The translations under genes and the position numbers were made by a program. The notes beneath the pieces were generated by a model that worked only from the letters and a program-made list of their open reading frames with translations, ran no database searches and was not told the origin of the DNA. Shown here in pieces: positions 11,701-25,900 of a stretch of 64,000 bases of DNA (position 1 is its first letter; each line of letters starts with the position of its first letter). This DNA is from Euglena gracilis. Its lineage: Eukaryota; Euglenida; Euglenophyceae; Euglenales. Where the stretch lies: contig CP154955.1 in assembly GCA_039621445.1 (NCBI GenBank), forward strand, positions 42,226,733-42,290,732, read 5' to 3'.

Positions 11701-14700
11701 GAACTGGCCAAATGGTTGATGGTGACTGCTGGTAGGGAGGGGGGTTCAGAATTAGTTTAGTACAGCAGGGGCTGTGCACGGAGCTGCTGTAGGGCGGTGA
11801 CCCTCCATGGAAGGGTGGGCGACGACTCGTAATGGTTGCAAGGCACCCAGGGCCAGCAGGGCAGTGAGACGGTGCAATGCATGACAACCCACAGCCCCGT
11901 TGTCCCAGCCGGCTGGTATGGCGTTTGGGAGGTTGTGCTCTTTTGATATTGGGCTGTGTCGTATGGCGGTGCACCGAGGAGCTGTGGCAGCACAGGTGCT
12001 GCGCAATGGCGGTTAGTGGGCACCCAGATGCGGGGTGGGATCACCGGAGTGCAGCGGCCCCAGCGCCAGGTTTCCCGGAGGTGGGTCGGAGTGCTGGTCA
12101 CAGTTCTGCGGCAACCCCCCCCCCCCCTACCCATCTGAGCGCAGAGGTTTCGACTCCGATGGCCCTGCCGGGCACTTTATGGGGGGGGGGGGGAGGTGGT
12201 TCAGCAAGCTTTACGGACACCAGCCAAGCTGTGGGGGTGTGCCCTTGGGCACAGGGGGCGTTTTTCGGCCTTTGGTGGGTGCCAGGCAGCGTCAGCCCAC
12301 AGCCCAGGTGGCACAATAGAGCCGTTCGCTGGAGGTGTTATAATCACACGCCGTGCTCCAGCTGTGCGGCGTGTTGTTGCTGACACCGAGATGCGGTGGG
12401 GGCTGTGTGGCAGAACTGGCCAAATGGTTGATGGTGACTGCTGGTAGGGAGGGGGGTTCAGAATTAGTTTAGTACAGCAGGGGCTGTGCACGGAGCTGCT
12501 GTAGGGCGGTGACCCTCCATGGAAGGGTGGGCGACGACTCGTAATGGTTGCAAGGCACCCAGGGCCAGCAGGGCAGTGAGACGGTGCAATGCATGACAAC
12601 CCACAGCCCCGTTGTCCCAGCCGGCTGGTATGGCGTTTGGGAGGTTGTGCTCTTTTGATATTGGGCTGTGTCATATGGCGGTGCACCGAGGAGCTGTGGC
12701 AGCACAGGTGCTGCGCAATGGCGGTTAATGGGCACCCAGATGCGGGGTGGGATCACCGGAGTGCAGCGGCCCCAGTGCCAGGTTTCCCGGAGGTGGGTCG
12801 GAGTGCTGGTCACAGTTCTGCGGCAACCCCCCCCCCCTACCCATCTGAGCGCAGAGGTTTCGACTCCGACGGCCCTGCCGGGCACTTTACGGGTGTGGGG
12901 TGAGGTGGTTCAGCAAGCTTTACGGACACCAGCCAAGCTGTGGGGGTGTGCCCTTGGGCACTGGGGGCGTTTTTCGGCCTTTGGTGGGTGCCAGGCAGCG
13001 TCAGCCCACAGCCCAGGTGGCCCAATAGAGCCGTTCGCTGGAGGTGTTATAATCACACGCCGTGCTCCAGCTGTGCGGCGTGTTGTTGCTGACACCGAGA
13101 TGCGGTGGGGGCTGTGTGGCAGAACTGGCCAAATGGTTGATGGTGACTGCTGGTAGGGAGGGGGGTTCAGAATTAGTTTAGTACAGCAGGGGCTGTGCAC
13201 GGAGCTGCTGTAGGGCGGTGACCCTCCATGGAAGGGTGGGCGACGACTCGTAATGGTTGCAAGGCACCCAGGGCCAGCAGGGCAGTGAGACGGTGCAATG
13301 CATGACAACCCACAGCCCCGTTGTCCCAGCCGGCTGGTATGGCGTTTGGGAGGATCTTTTGATATTGGGCTGTGTCATATGGCGGTGCACCGAGGAGCTG
13401 TGGCAGCACAGGTGCTGCGCAATGGCGGTTAGTGGGCACCCAGATGCGGGGTGGGATCACCGGAGTGCAGCGGCCCCAGCGCCAGGTTTCCCGGAGGTGG
13501 GTCGGAGTGCTGGTCACAGTTCTGCGGCAACCCCCCCCCCTACCCATCTGAGCGCAGAGGTTTCGACTCCGACGGCCCTGCCGGGCACTTTACGGGGGGT
13601 GGGGGAGGTGGTTCAGCAAGCTTTACGGACACCAGCCAAGCTGTGGGGGTGTGCCCTTGGGCACTGGGGGCGTTTTTCGGCCTTTGGTGGGTGCCAGGCA
13701 GCGTCAGCCCACAGCCCAGGTGGCCCAATAGAGCCGTTCGCTGGAGGTGTTATAATCACACGCCGTGCTCCAGCTGTGCGGCGTGTTGTTGCTGACACCG
13801 AGATGCGGTGGGGGCTGTGTGGCAGAACTGGCCAAATGGTTGATGGTGACTGCTGGTAGGGAGGGGGGTTCAGAATTAGTTTAGTACAGCAGGGGCTGTG
13901 CACGGAGCTGCTGTAGGGCGGTGACCCTCCATGGAAGGGTGGGCGACGACTCGTAATGGTTGCAAGGCACCCAGGGCCAGCAGGGCAGTGAGACGGTGCA
14001 ATGCATGACAACCCACAGCCCCGTTGTCCCAGCCGGCTGGTATGGCGTTTGGGAGGTTGTGCTCTTTTGATATTGGGCTGTGTCATATGGCGGTGCACCG
14101 AGGAGCTGTGGCAGCACAGGTGCTGCGCAATGGCGGTTAGTGGGCACCCAGATGCGGGGTGGGATCACCGGAGTGCAGCGGCCCCAGCGCCAGGTTTCCC
14201 GGAGGTGGGTCGGAGTGCTGGTCACAGTTCTGCGGCAACCCCCCCCCCCCTACCCATCTGAGCGCAGAGGTTTCGACTCCGACGGCCCTGCCGGGCACTT
14301 TACGGGGGGTGGGGGAGGTGGTTCAGCAAGCTTTACGGACACCAGCCAAGCTGTGGGGGTGTGCCCTTGGGCACTGGGGGCGTTTTTCGGCCTTTGGTGG
14401 GTGCCAGGCAGCGTCAGCCCACAGCCCAGGTGGCACAATAGAGCCGTTCGCTGGAGGTGTTATAATCACACGCCGTGCTCCAGCTGTGCGGCGTGTTGTT
14501 GCTGACACCGAGATGCGGTGGGGGCTGTGTGGCAGAACTGGCCAAATGGTTGATGGTGACTGCTGGTAGGGAGGGGGGTTCAGAATTAGTTTAGTACAGC
14601 AGGGGCTGTGCACGGAGCTGCTGTAGGGCGGTGACCCTCCATGGAAGGGTGGGCGACGACTCGTAATGGTTGCAAGGCACCCAGGGCCAGCAGGGCAGTG

Positions 14701-17700
14701 AGACGGTGCAATGCATGACAACCCACAGCCCCGTTGTCCCAGCCGGCTGGTATGGCGTTTGGGAGGTTGTGCTCTTTTGATATTGGGCTGTGTCATATGG
14801 CGGTGCACCGAGGAGCTGTGGCAGCACAGGTGCTGCGCAATGGCGGTTAGTGGGCACCCAGATGCGGGGTGGGATCACCGGAGTGCAGCGGCCCCAGCGC
14901 CAGGTTTCCCGGAGGTGGGTCGGAGTATTGGTTACAGTTCTGCGGCAACCCCCCCCCTACCCATCTGAGCGCAGAGGTTTCGACTCCGACGGCCCTGCCG
15001 GGCACTTTACGGGGGGTGGGGGAGGTGGTTCAGCAAGCTTTACGGACACCAGCCAAGCTGTGGGGGTGTGCCCTTGGGCACTGGGGGCGTTTTTCGGCCT
15101 TTGGTGGGTGCCAGGCAGCGTCAGCCCACAGCCCAGGTGGCACAATAGAGCCGTTCGCTGGAGGTGTTATAATCACACGCCGTGCTCCAGCTGTGCGGCG
15201 TGTTGTTGCTGACACCGAGATGCGGTGGGGGCTGTGTGGCAGAACTGGCCAAATGGTTGATGGTGACTGCTGGTAGGGAGGGGGGTTCAGAATTAGTTTA
15301 GTACAGCAGGGGCTGTGCACGGAGCTGCTGTAGGGCGGTGACCCTCCATGGAAGGGTGGGCGACGACTCGTAATGGTTGCAAGGCACCCAGGGCCAGCAG
15401 GGCAGTGAGACGGTGCAATGCATGACAACCCACAGCCCCGTTGTCCCAGCCGGCTGGTATGGCGTTTGGGAGGTTGTGCTCTTTTGATATTGGGCTGTGT
15501 CATATGGCGGTGCACCGAGGAGCTGTGGCAGCACAGGTGCTGCGCAATGGCGGTTAGTGGGCACCCAGATGCGGGGTGGGATCACCGGAGTGCAGCGGCC
15601 CCAGCGCCAGGTTTCCCGGAGGTGGGTCGGAGTGCTGGTCACACTTCTGCGGCACCCCCCCCCCCCCTACCCATCTGAGCGCAGAGGTTTCGACTCCGAT
15701 GGCCCTGCCGGGCACTTTATGGGGGGGGGGAGGTGGTTCAGCAAGCAGCTTTACGGACACCAGCCAAGCTGTGGGGGTGTGCCCTTGGGCACTGGGGGCG
15801 TTTTTCGGCCTTTGGTGGGTGCCAGGCAGCGTCAGCCCACAGCCCAGGTGGCACAATAGAGCCGTTCGCTGGAGGTGTTATAATCACACGCCGTGCTCCA
15901 GCTGTGCGGCGTGTTGTTGCTGACACCGAGATGCGGTGGGGACTGTGTGGCAGAACTGGCCAAATGGTTGATGGTGACTGCTGGTAGGGAGGGGGGTTCA
16001 GAATTAATTTAGTACTGCAGGGGCTGTGCACGGAGCTGCTGTAGGGCGGTGACCCTCCATGGAAGGGTGGGCGACGACTCGTAATGGTTGCAAGGCACCC
16101 AGGGCCAGCAGGGCAGTGAGACGGGTGCAATGCATGACAACCCACAACCCCGTTGTCCCAGCCGGCTGGTACGGCGTTTGGGAGGTTGTGCTCTTTTGAC
16201 ATTGGGCTGTATCATATGGCGGTGCACCGAGGAGCTGTGGCGGCACAGGTGTGCTGCGCAATGGCGGTTAGTGGGCACCCGGATGCGGGGTGGGATCACC
16301 GGAGTGCAGCGGCCCCAGCGCCAGGTTTCCCGGAGGTGGGTCGGAGTACTGGTCACAGTTCTGCGGCACCCCCCCCCTACCCATCTGAGCGCAGCGGTTT
16401 CGACTCCGATGGCCTTCCCTTGCACTTTACGGGGGGGGGGGGGGGGGGGGAGGGGGTTCAGCAAGCTTTACGGACACCAGCCAAGCGGTGGGGGTGTGCC
16501 CTTGGGCAGGGGGGGGGTTTTTCGGCCTTTGGTGGGTGCGAGGCAGCGTCAGGCCAGAGCCCAGGTGGCACAATAGAGCCGTTCGCTGGAGGTGTTATAA
16601 TCACACGCCGGGCTCCAGCTGTGCGGCGTGTTGTTGCTGGCACCGAGATGCGGTGGGGGCTGTGTGGCAGAACTGGCCAAATGGTTGATGGTGACTGCTG
16701 GTAGGGAGGGGGGTTCAGAATTAGTTTAGTACAGCAGGGGCTGTGCACGGAGCTGCTGTAGGGCGGTGACCCTCCATGGAAGGGTGGGCGACGACTCGTA
16801 ATGGTTGCAAGGCACCCAGGGCCAGCAGGGCAGTGAGACGGTGCAATGCATGACAACCCACAGCCCCGTTGTCCCAGCCGGCTGGTATGGCGTTTGGGAG
16901 GTTGTGCTCTTTTGATATTGGGCTGTGTCATATGGCGGTGCACCGAGGAGCTGTGGCAGCACAGGTGCTGCGCAATGGCGGTTAGTGGGCACCCAGATGC
17001 GGGGTGGGATCACCGGAGTGCAGCGGCCCCAGCGCCAGGTTTCCCGGAGGTGGGTCGGAGTACTGGTCACAGTTCTGCGGCCCCCCCCCCCCCTACCATC
17101 TGAGCGCAGAGGTTTCGACTCCGATAGCCCTGCCGGGCACTTTACGGGGGGTGGGGGAGGTGGGTCGACAAGCTTTGTCGACACCAGCCAAGCTGTGTGG
17201 GTCTGCCCTTGGGCACTGGGGGCGTTTTTCGGCCTTTGGTGGGTGCCAGGCAGCGTCAGCCCACAGCCCAGGTGGCACAATAGAGCCGTTCGCTGGAGGT
17301 GTTATAATCACACGCCGTGCTCCAGCTGTGCGGCGTGTTGTTGCTGACACCGAGATGCGGTGGGGACTGTGTGGCAGAACTGGCCAAATGGTTGATGGTG
17401 ACTGCTGGTAGGGAGGGGGGTTCAGAATTAGTTTAGTACAGCAGGGGCTGTGCACGGAGCTGCTGTAGGGCGGTGACCCTCCATGGAAGGGTGGGCGACG
17501 ACTCGTAATGGATGCAAGGCACGCAGGGCCAGGGGCAGTGAGACGGTGCAATGCATGACAACCCACAGCCCCGTTGTCCCAGCCGGCTGGTATGGCGTTT
17601 GGGAGGTTGTGCTCTTTTGACATTGGGCTGTGTCATATGGCGGTGCACCGAGGAGCTGTGGCAGCACAGGTGCTGCGCAATGGCGGTTAGTGGGCACCCA

Positions 17701-19940
17701 GATGCGGGGTGGGATCACCGGAGTGCAGCGGCCCCAGCGCCAGGTTTCCCGGAGGTGGGACGGAGTGCTGGGCACAGTTGCGGCAACCCCCCCCCCTACC
17801 CATCTGAGCGCAGAGGTTTCGACTCCGATGGCCCTGCCGGGCACTTTATGGGGGGGGGGGGGAGGGGGTTCAGCAAGCTTTACGGACACCAGCCAAGCTG
17901 TGGGGGTGTGCCCTTGGGCACTGGGGGCGTTTTTCGGCCTTTGGTGGGTGCCAGGCAGCGTCAGCCCACAGCCCAGGTGGCACAATAGAGCCGTTCGCTG
18001 GAGGTGTTATAATCACACGCCGTGCTCCAGCTGTGCGGCGTGTTGTTGCTGACACCGAGATGCGGTGGGGACTGTGTGGCAGAACTGGCCAAATGGTTGA
18101 TGGTGACTGCTGGTAGGGAGGGGGGTTCAGAATTAGTTTAGTACAGCAGGGGCTGTGCACGGAGCTGCTGTAGGGCGGTGACCCTCCATGGAAGGGTGGG
18201 CGACGACTCGTAATGGTTGCAAGGCACCCAGGGCCAGCAGGGCAGTGAGACGGGTGCAATGCATGACAACCCACAACCCCGTTGTCCCAGCCGGCTGGTA
18301 CGGCGTTTGGGAGGTTGTGCTCTTTTGACATTGGGCTGTATCATATGGCGGTGCACCGAGGAGCTGTGGCAGCACAGGTGCTGCGCAATGGCGGTTAGTG
18401 GGCACCCAGATGCGGGGTGGGATCACCGGAGTGCAGCGGCCCCAGCGCCAGGTTTCCCGGAGGTGGGTCGGAGTGCTGGTCACAGTTCTGCGGCAACCCC
18501 CCCCCTACCCATCTGAGCGCAGAGGTTTCGACTCCGATGGCCCTGCCGGGCACTTTACGGGGGGTGGGGGAGGTGGTTCAGCAAGCTTTACGGACACCAG
18601 CCAAGCTGGGGGGGGGTGCCCTTGGGGACGGGGGGCTTTTTCGGCCTTTGGTGAGTGCCAGGCAGCGTCAGCCCACAGCCCAGGTGGCACAATAGAGCCG
18701 TTCGCTGGAGGTGTTATAATCACACGCCGTGCTCCAGCTGTGCGGCGTGTTGTTGCTGACACCGAGATGCGGTGGGGACTGTGTGGCAGAACTGGCCAAA
18801 TGGTTGATGGTGACTGCTGGTAGGGAGGGGGGTTCAGAATTAGTTTAGTACAGCAGGGGCTGTGCACGGAGCTGCTGTAGGGCGGTGCTCCAACCCCTCC
18901 ATGGAAGGGTGGGCGACGACTCGTAATGGTTGCAAGGCACCCAGGGCCAGCAGGGCAGTGAGACGGGTGCAATGCATGACAACCCACAGCCCCGTTGTCC
19001 CAGCCGGCTGGTATGGCGTTTGGGAGGTTGTGCTCTTTTGACATTGGGCTGTGTCATATGGCGGTGCACCGAGGAGCTGTGGCAGCACAGGTGCTGCGCA
19101 ATGGCGGTTAGTGGGCACCCAGATGCGGGGTGGGATCACCGGAGTGCAGCGGCCCCAGCGCCAGGTTTCCCGGAGGTGGGTCGGAGTATTGGTTACAGTT
19201 CTGCGGCAACCCCCCCCCTACCCATCTGAGCGCAGAGGTTTCGACTCCGATGGCCCTGCCGGGCACTTTACGGGGGGTGGGGGAGGTGGTTCAGCAAGCT
19301 TTACGGACACCAGCCAAGCTGTGGGGGTGTGCCCTTGGGCACTGGGGGCGTTTTTCGGCCTTTGGTGGGTGCCAGGCAGCGTCAGCCCACAGCCCAGGTG
19401 GCACAATAGAGCCGTTCGCTGGAGGTGTTATAATCACACGCCGTGCTCCAGCTGTGCGGCGTGTTGTTGCTGACACCGAGATGCGGTGGGGATTGTGTGG
19501 CAGAACTGGCCAAATGGTTGATGGTGACTGCTGGTAGGGAGGGGGGTTCAGAATTAGTTTAGTACAGCAGGGGCTGTGCACGGAGCTGCTGTAGGGCGGT
19601 GCTCCAACCCCTCCATGGAAGGGTGGGCGACGACTCGTAATGGTTGCAAGGCACCCAGGGCCAGCAGGGCAGTGAGACGGGTGCAATGCATGACAACCCA
19701 CAGCCCCGTTGTCCCAGCCGGCTGGTATGGCGTTTGGGAGGTTGTGCTCTTTTGATATTGGGCTGTGTCATATGGCGGTGCACCGAGGAGCTGTGGCAGC
19801 ACAGGTGCTGCGCAATGGCGATTAATGGGCACCCAGATGCGGGGTGGGATCACCGGAGTGCAGCGGCCCCAGCGCCAGGTTTCCCGGAGGTGGGTCGGAG
19901 TGCTGGTCACACTTCTGCGGCACCCCCCCCCTGTCCCCAT
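5740..19940. repeat. Tandem satellite, about 20 units of 703-718 bp (main subfamilies)
   Basis: The landmark CTGAGCGCAGAGG recurs at 5752, 6468, 7182, 7889, 8596, 9303, 10012, 10720, 11424, 12135, 12845, 13548, 14258, 14965, 15675, 17100, 17804, 18513 and 19226 (CTGAGCGCAGCGG at 16385). Spacing changes come mostly from the C and G runs. Diagnostic variants separate subfamilies: GTGCTCCAACCCCTCC (early and late units) versus GTGACCCTCC (7.5-18.2 kb), GTCATATGG versus GTCGTATGG, and GGCACAAT versus GGCCCAAT. Long open frames cross units in several frames on both strands with no codon signature; I treat all of them as non-coding. Confidence 0.95.
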
Positions 19941-22900
19941 CTGAGCGCAGAGGTTTCGACTCCGATGGCCCTGCCGGGCACTTTACGGGGGGGTGGGGGA
20001 GGTGGTTCGGCAAGCTTTGTCGACACCAGCCAAGCTGTGGGGGTCTGCCTTTAGGCACAGGGGGCGTTTTTCGGCCTTTGGTGAGTGCCAGGCAGCGTCA
20101 GCCCACAGCCCAGGTGGCACAATAGAGCCGTTCGCTGGAGGTGTTATAATCACACGCCGTGCTCCAGCTGTGCGGCGTGTTGTTGCTGACACCGAGATGC
20201 GGTGGGGACTGTGTGGCAGAACTGGCCAAATGGTTGATGGTGACTGCTGGTAGGGAGGGGGGTTCAGAATTAATTTAGTACAGCAGGGGCTGTGCACGGA
20301 GCGGAGCTGCTGTAGGGCGGTGCTCCAACCCCTCCATGGAAGGGTGGGCGACGACTCGTAATGGTTGCAAGGCACCCAGGGCCAGCAGGGCAGTGAGACG
20401 GGTGCAATGCATGACAACCCACAACCCCGTTGTCCCAGCCGGCTGGTACGGCGTTTGGGAGGTTGTGCTCTTTTGACATTGGGCTGTATCATATGGCGGT
20501 GCACCGAGGAGCTGTGGCAGCACAGGTGCTGCGCAATGGCGGTTAGTGGGCACCCAGATGCAGGCTGGGATCACCGGAGTGCAGCGGCCCCAGCGCCAGG
20601 TTTCCCGGAGGTGGGTCGGAGTGCTGGTCACAGTTCTGCGGCACACCCTGTCCCCTCTGAGCGCAGAGGTTTCGACTCCGATGGCCCTGCCGGGCACTTT
20701 ACGGGGGGGTGGGGGAGGTGGTTCGGCAAGCTTTGTCGACACCAGCCAAGCTGTGGGGGTCTGCCTTTAGGCACAGGGGGCGTTTTTCGGCCTTTGGTGA
20801 GTGCCAGGCAGCGTCAGCCCACAGCCCAGGTGGCACAATAGAGCCGTTCGCTGGAGGTGTTATAATCACACGCCGTGCTCCAGCTGTGCGCGGCGTGTTG
20901 TTGCTGACACCGAGATGCGGTGGGGACTGTGTGGCAGAACTGGCCAAATGGTTGATGGTGACTGCTGGTAGGGAGGGGGGTTCAGAATTAATTTAGTACA
21001 GCAGGGGCTGTGCACGGAGCGGAGCTGCTGTAGGGCGGTGCTCCAACCCCTCCATGGAAGGGTGGGCGACGACTCGTAATGGTTGCAAGGCACCCAGGGC
21101 CAGCAGGGCAGTGAGACGGGTGCAATGCATGACAACCCACAACCCCGTTGTCCCAGCCGGCTGGTACGGCGTTTGGGAGGTTGTGCTCTTTTGACATTGG
21201 GCTGTATCATATGGCGGTGCACCGAGGAGCTGTGGCAGCACAGGTGCTGCGCAATGGCGGTTAGTGGGCACCCAGATGCAGGCTGGGATCACCGGAGTGC
21301 AGCGGCCCCAGCGCCAGGTTTCCCGGAGGTGGGTCGGAGTGCTGGTCACAGTTCTGCGGCACACCCTGTCCCCTCTGAGCGCAGAGGTTTCGACTCCGAT
21401 GGCCCTGCCGGGCACTTTACGGGGGGGGGGAGGTGGTTCGGCAAGCTTTGTCGACACCAGCCAAGCTGTGGGGGTCTGCCTTTAGGCACAGGGGGCGTTT
21501 TTCGGCCTTTGGTGAGTGCCAGGCAGCGTCAGCCCACAGCCCAGGTGGCACAATAGAGCCGTTCGCTGGAGGTGTTATAATCACACGCCGTGCTCCAGCT
21601 GTGCGGCGTGTTGTTGCTGACACCGAGATGCGGTGGGGACTGTGTGGCAGAACTGGCCAAATGGTTGATGGTGACTGCTGGTAGGGAGGGGGGTTCAGAA
21701 TTAATTTAGTACAGCAGGGGCTGTGCACGGAGCGGAGCTGCTGTAGGGCGGTGCTCCAACCCCTCCATGGAAGGGTGGGCGACGACTCGTAATGGTTGCA
21801 AGGCACCCAGGGCCAGCAGGGCAGTGAGACGGGTGCAATGCATGACAACCCACAACCCCGTTGTCCCAGCCGGCTGGTACGGCGTTTGGGAGGTTGTGCT
21901 CTTTTGACATTGGGCTGTATCATATGGCGGTGCACCGAGGAGCTGTGGCAGCACAGGTGCTGCGCAATGGCGGTTAGTGGGCACCCAGATGCAGGCTGGG
22001 ATCACCGGAGTGCAGCGGCCCCAGCGCCAGGTTTCCCGGAGGTGGGTCGGAGTGCTGGTCACAGTTCTGCGGCACACCCTGTCCCCTCTGAGCGCAGAGG
22101 TTTCGACTCCGATGGCCCTGCCGGGCACTTTCCGGGGGGGGGGGGAGGGGGTTCGGCAAGCTTTGTCGACACCAGCCAAGCTGTGGGGGTCTGCCTTTAG
22201 GCACAGGGGGCGTTTTTCGGCCTTTGGTGAGTGCCAGGCAGCGTCAGCCCACAGCCCAGGTGGCACAATAGAGCCGTTCGCTGGAGGTGTTATAATCACA
22301 CGCCGTGCTCCAGCTGTGCGGCGTGTTGTTGCTGACACCGAGATGCGGTGGGGACTGTGTGGCAGAACTGGCCAAATGGTTGATGGTGACTGCTGGTAGG
22401 GAGGGGGGTTCAGAATTAATTTAGTACAGCAGGGGCTGTGCACGGAGCGGAGCTGCTGTAGGGCGGTGCTCCAACCCCTCCATGGAAGGGTGGGCGACGA
22501 CTCGTAATGGTTGCAAGGCACCCAGGGCCAGCAGGGCAGTGAGACGGGTGCAATGCATGACAACCCACAACCCCGTTGTCCCAGCCGGCTGGTACGGCGT
22601 TTGGGAGGTTGTGCTCTTTTGACATTGGGCTGTGTCATGTGGCGGTGCACCGAGGAGCTGTGGCAGCACAGGTGCTGCGCAATGGCGGTTAGTGGGCACC
22701 CAGATGCAGGCTGGGATCACCGGAGTGCAGCGGCCCCAGCGCCAGGTTTCCCGGAGGTGGGTCGGAGTGCTGGTCACAGTTCTGCGGCACACCCTGTCCC
22801 CTCTGAGCGCAGAGCTTTCGACTCCGATGGCCCTGCCGGGCACTTTCCGGGGGGGGGGGGAGGTGGTTCGGCAAGCTTTGTCGACACCAGCCAAGCTGTG

Positions 22901-25900
22901 GGGGTCTGCCTTTAGGCACAGGGGGCGTTTTTCGGCCTTTGGTGAGTGCCAGGCAGCGTCAGCCCACAGCCCAGGTGGCACAATAGAGCCGTTCGCTGGA
23001 GGTGTTATAATCACACGCCGTGCTCCAGCTGTGCGGCGTGTTGTTGCTGACACCGAGATGCGGTGGGGACTGTGTGGCAGAACTGGCCAAATGGTTGATG
23101 GTGACTGCTGGTAGGGAGGGGGGTTCAGAATTAATTTAGTACTGCAGGGGCTGTGCACGGAGCGGAGCTGCTGTAGGGCGGTGTTTCAACCCCTCCATGG
23201 AAGGGTGGGCGACGACTCGTAATGGTTGCAAGGCACCCAGGGCCAGCAGGACAGTGAGACGGGTGCAATGCATGACAACCCACAACCCCGTTGTCCCAGC
23301 CGGCTGGTACGGCGTTTGGGAGGTTGTGCTCTTTTGACATTGGGCTGTGTCACATGGCGGTGCACCGAGGAGCTGTGGCAGCACAGGTGCTGCGCAATGG
23401 CGGTTAGTGGGCACCCAGATGCAGGCTGGGATCACCGGAGTGCAGCGGCCCCAGCGCCAGGTTTCCCGGAGGTGGGTCGGAGTGCTGGTCACAGTTCTGC
23501 GGCACACCCTGTCCCCTCTGAGCGCAGAGGTTTCGACTCCGATGGCCCTGCCGGGCACTTTACGGGGGGGGGGGAGGTGGTTCGGCAAGCTTTGTCGACA
23601 CCAGCCAAGCTGTGGGGGTCTGCCTTTAGGCACAGGGGGCGTTTTTCGGCCTTTGGTGAGTGCCAGGCAGCGTCAGCCCACAGCCCAGGTGGCACAATAG
23701 AGCCGTTCGCTGGAGGTGTTATAATCACACGCCGTGCTCCAGCTGTGCGGCGTGTTGTTGCTGACACCGAGATGCGGTGGGGACTGTGTGGCAGAACTGG
23801 CCAAATGGTTGATGGTGACTGCTGGTAGGGAGGGGGGTTCAGAATTAATTTAGTACAGCAGGGGCTGTGCACGGAGCGGAGCTGCTGTAGGGCGGTGCTC
23901 CAACCCCTCCATGGAAGGGTGGGCGACGACTCGTAATGGTTGCAAGGCACCCAGGGCCAGCAGGGCAGTGAGACGGGTGCAATGCATGACAACCCACAAC
24001 CCCGTTGTCCCAGCCGGCTGGTACGGCGTTTGGGAGGTTGTGCTCTTTTGACATTGGGCTGTGTCATGTGGCGGTGCACCGAGGAGCTGTGGCAGCACAG
24101 GTGCTGCGCAATGGCGGTTAGTGGGCACCCAGATGCAGGCTGGGATCACCGGAGTGCAGCGGCCCCAGCGCCAGGTTTCCCGGAGGTGGGTCGGAGTGCT
24201 GGTCACAGTTCTGCGGCACACCCTGTCCCCATCTGAGCGCAGAGGTTTCGACTCCGATGGCCCTGCCGGGCACTTTACGGGGGGGTGGGGGAGGTGGTTC
24301 GGCAAGCTTTGTCGACACCAGCCAAGCTGTGGGGGTCTGCCTTTAGGCACAGGGGGCGTTTTTCGGCCTTTGGTGAGTGCCAGGCAGCGTCAGCCCACAG
24401 CCCAGGTGGCACAATAGAGCCGTTCGCTGGAGGTGTTATAATCACACGCCGTGCTCCAGCTGTGCGGCGTGTTGTTGCTGACACCGAGATGCGGTGGGGA
24501 CTGTGTGGCAGAACTGGCCAAATGGTTGATGGTGACTGCTGGTAGGGAGGGGGGTTCAGAATTAATTTAGTACAGCAGGGGCTGTGCACGGAGCGGAGCT
24601 GCTGTAGGGCGGTGCTCCAACCCCTCCATGGAAGGGTGGGCGACGACTCGTAATGGTTGCAAGGCACCCAGGGCCAGCAGGGCAGTGAGACGGGTGCAAT
24701 GCATGACAACCCACAACCCCGTTGTCCCAGCCGGCTGGTACGGCGTTTGGGAGGTTGTGCTCTTTTGACATTGGGCTGTGTCATGTGGCGGTGCACCGAG
24801 GAGCTGTGGCAGCACAGGTGCTGCGCAATGGCGGTTAGTGGGCACCCAGATGCAGGCTGGGATCACCGGAGTGCAGCGGCCCCAGCGCCAGGTTTCCCGG
24901 AGGTGGGTCGGAGTGCTGGTCACAGTTCTGCGGCACACCCTGTCCCCATCTGAGCGCAGAGGTTTCGACTCCGATGGCCCTGCCGGGCACTTTACGGGGG
25001 GGGGGGAGGTGGTTCGGCAAGCTTTGTCGACACCAGCCAAGCTGTGGGGGTCTGCCTTTAGGCACAGGGGGCGTTTTTCGGCCTTTGGTGAGTGCCAGGC
25101 AGCGTCAGCCCACAGCCGAGGTGGCACAATAGAGCCGTTCGCTGGAGGTGTTATAATCACACGCCGTGCTCCAGCTGTGCGGCGTGTTGTTGCTGACACC
25201 GAGATGCGGTGGGGACTGTGTGGCAGAACTGGCCAAATGGTTGATGGTGACTGCTGGTAGGGGGTTCAGAATTAATTTAGTACAGCAGGGGCTGTGCACG
25301 GAGCGGAGCTGCTGTAGGGCGGTGCTCCAACCCCTCCATGGAAGGGTGGGCGACGACTCGTAATGGTTGCAAGGCACCCAGGGCCAGCAGGGCAGTGAGA
25401 CGGGTGCAATGCATGACAACCCACAACCCCGTTGTCCCAGCCGGCTGGTACGGCGTTTGGGAGGTTGTGCTCTTTTGACATTGGGCTGTGTCATGTGGCG
25501 GTGCACCGAGGAGCTGTGGCAGCACAGGTGCTGCGCAATGGCGGTTAGTGGGCACCCAGATGCAGGCTGGGATCACCGGAGTGCAGCGGCCCCAGCGCCA
25601 GGTTTCCCGGAGGTGGGTCGGAGTGCTGGTCACAGTTCTGCGGCACACCCTGTCCCCATCTGAGCGCAGAGGTTTCGACTCCGATGGCCCTGCCGGGCAC
25701 TTTCCGGGGGGGTGGGGGAGGTGGTTCGGCAAGCTTTGTCGACACCAGCCAAGCTGTGGGGGTCTGCCTTTAGGCACAAGGGGCGTTTTTCGGCCTTTGG
25801 TGAGTGCCAGGCAGCGTCAGCCCACAGCCCAGGTGGCACAATAGAGCCGTTCGCTGGAGGTGTTATAATCACACGCCGTGCTCCAGCTGTGCGGCGTGTT

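Noticed and set aside
21706-22650. 314-codon minus-strand open frame across satellite units
   Set aside because: It spans repeat units and changes or breaks whenever unit length changes by one or two bases. Many equivalent frames exist on both strands, with no codon preference or motif.
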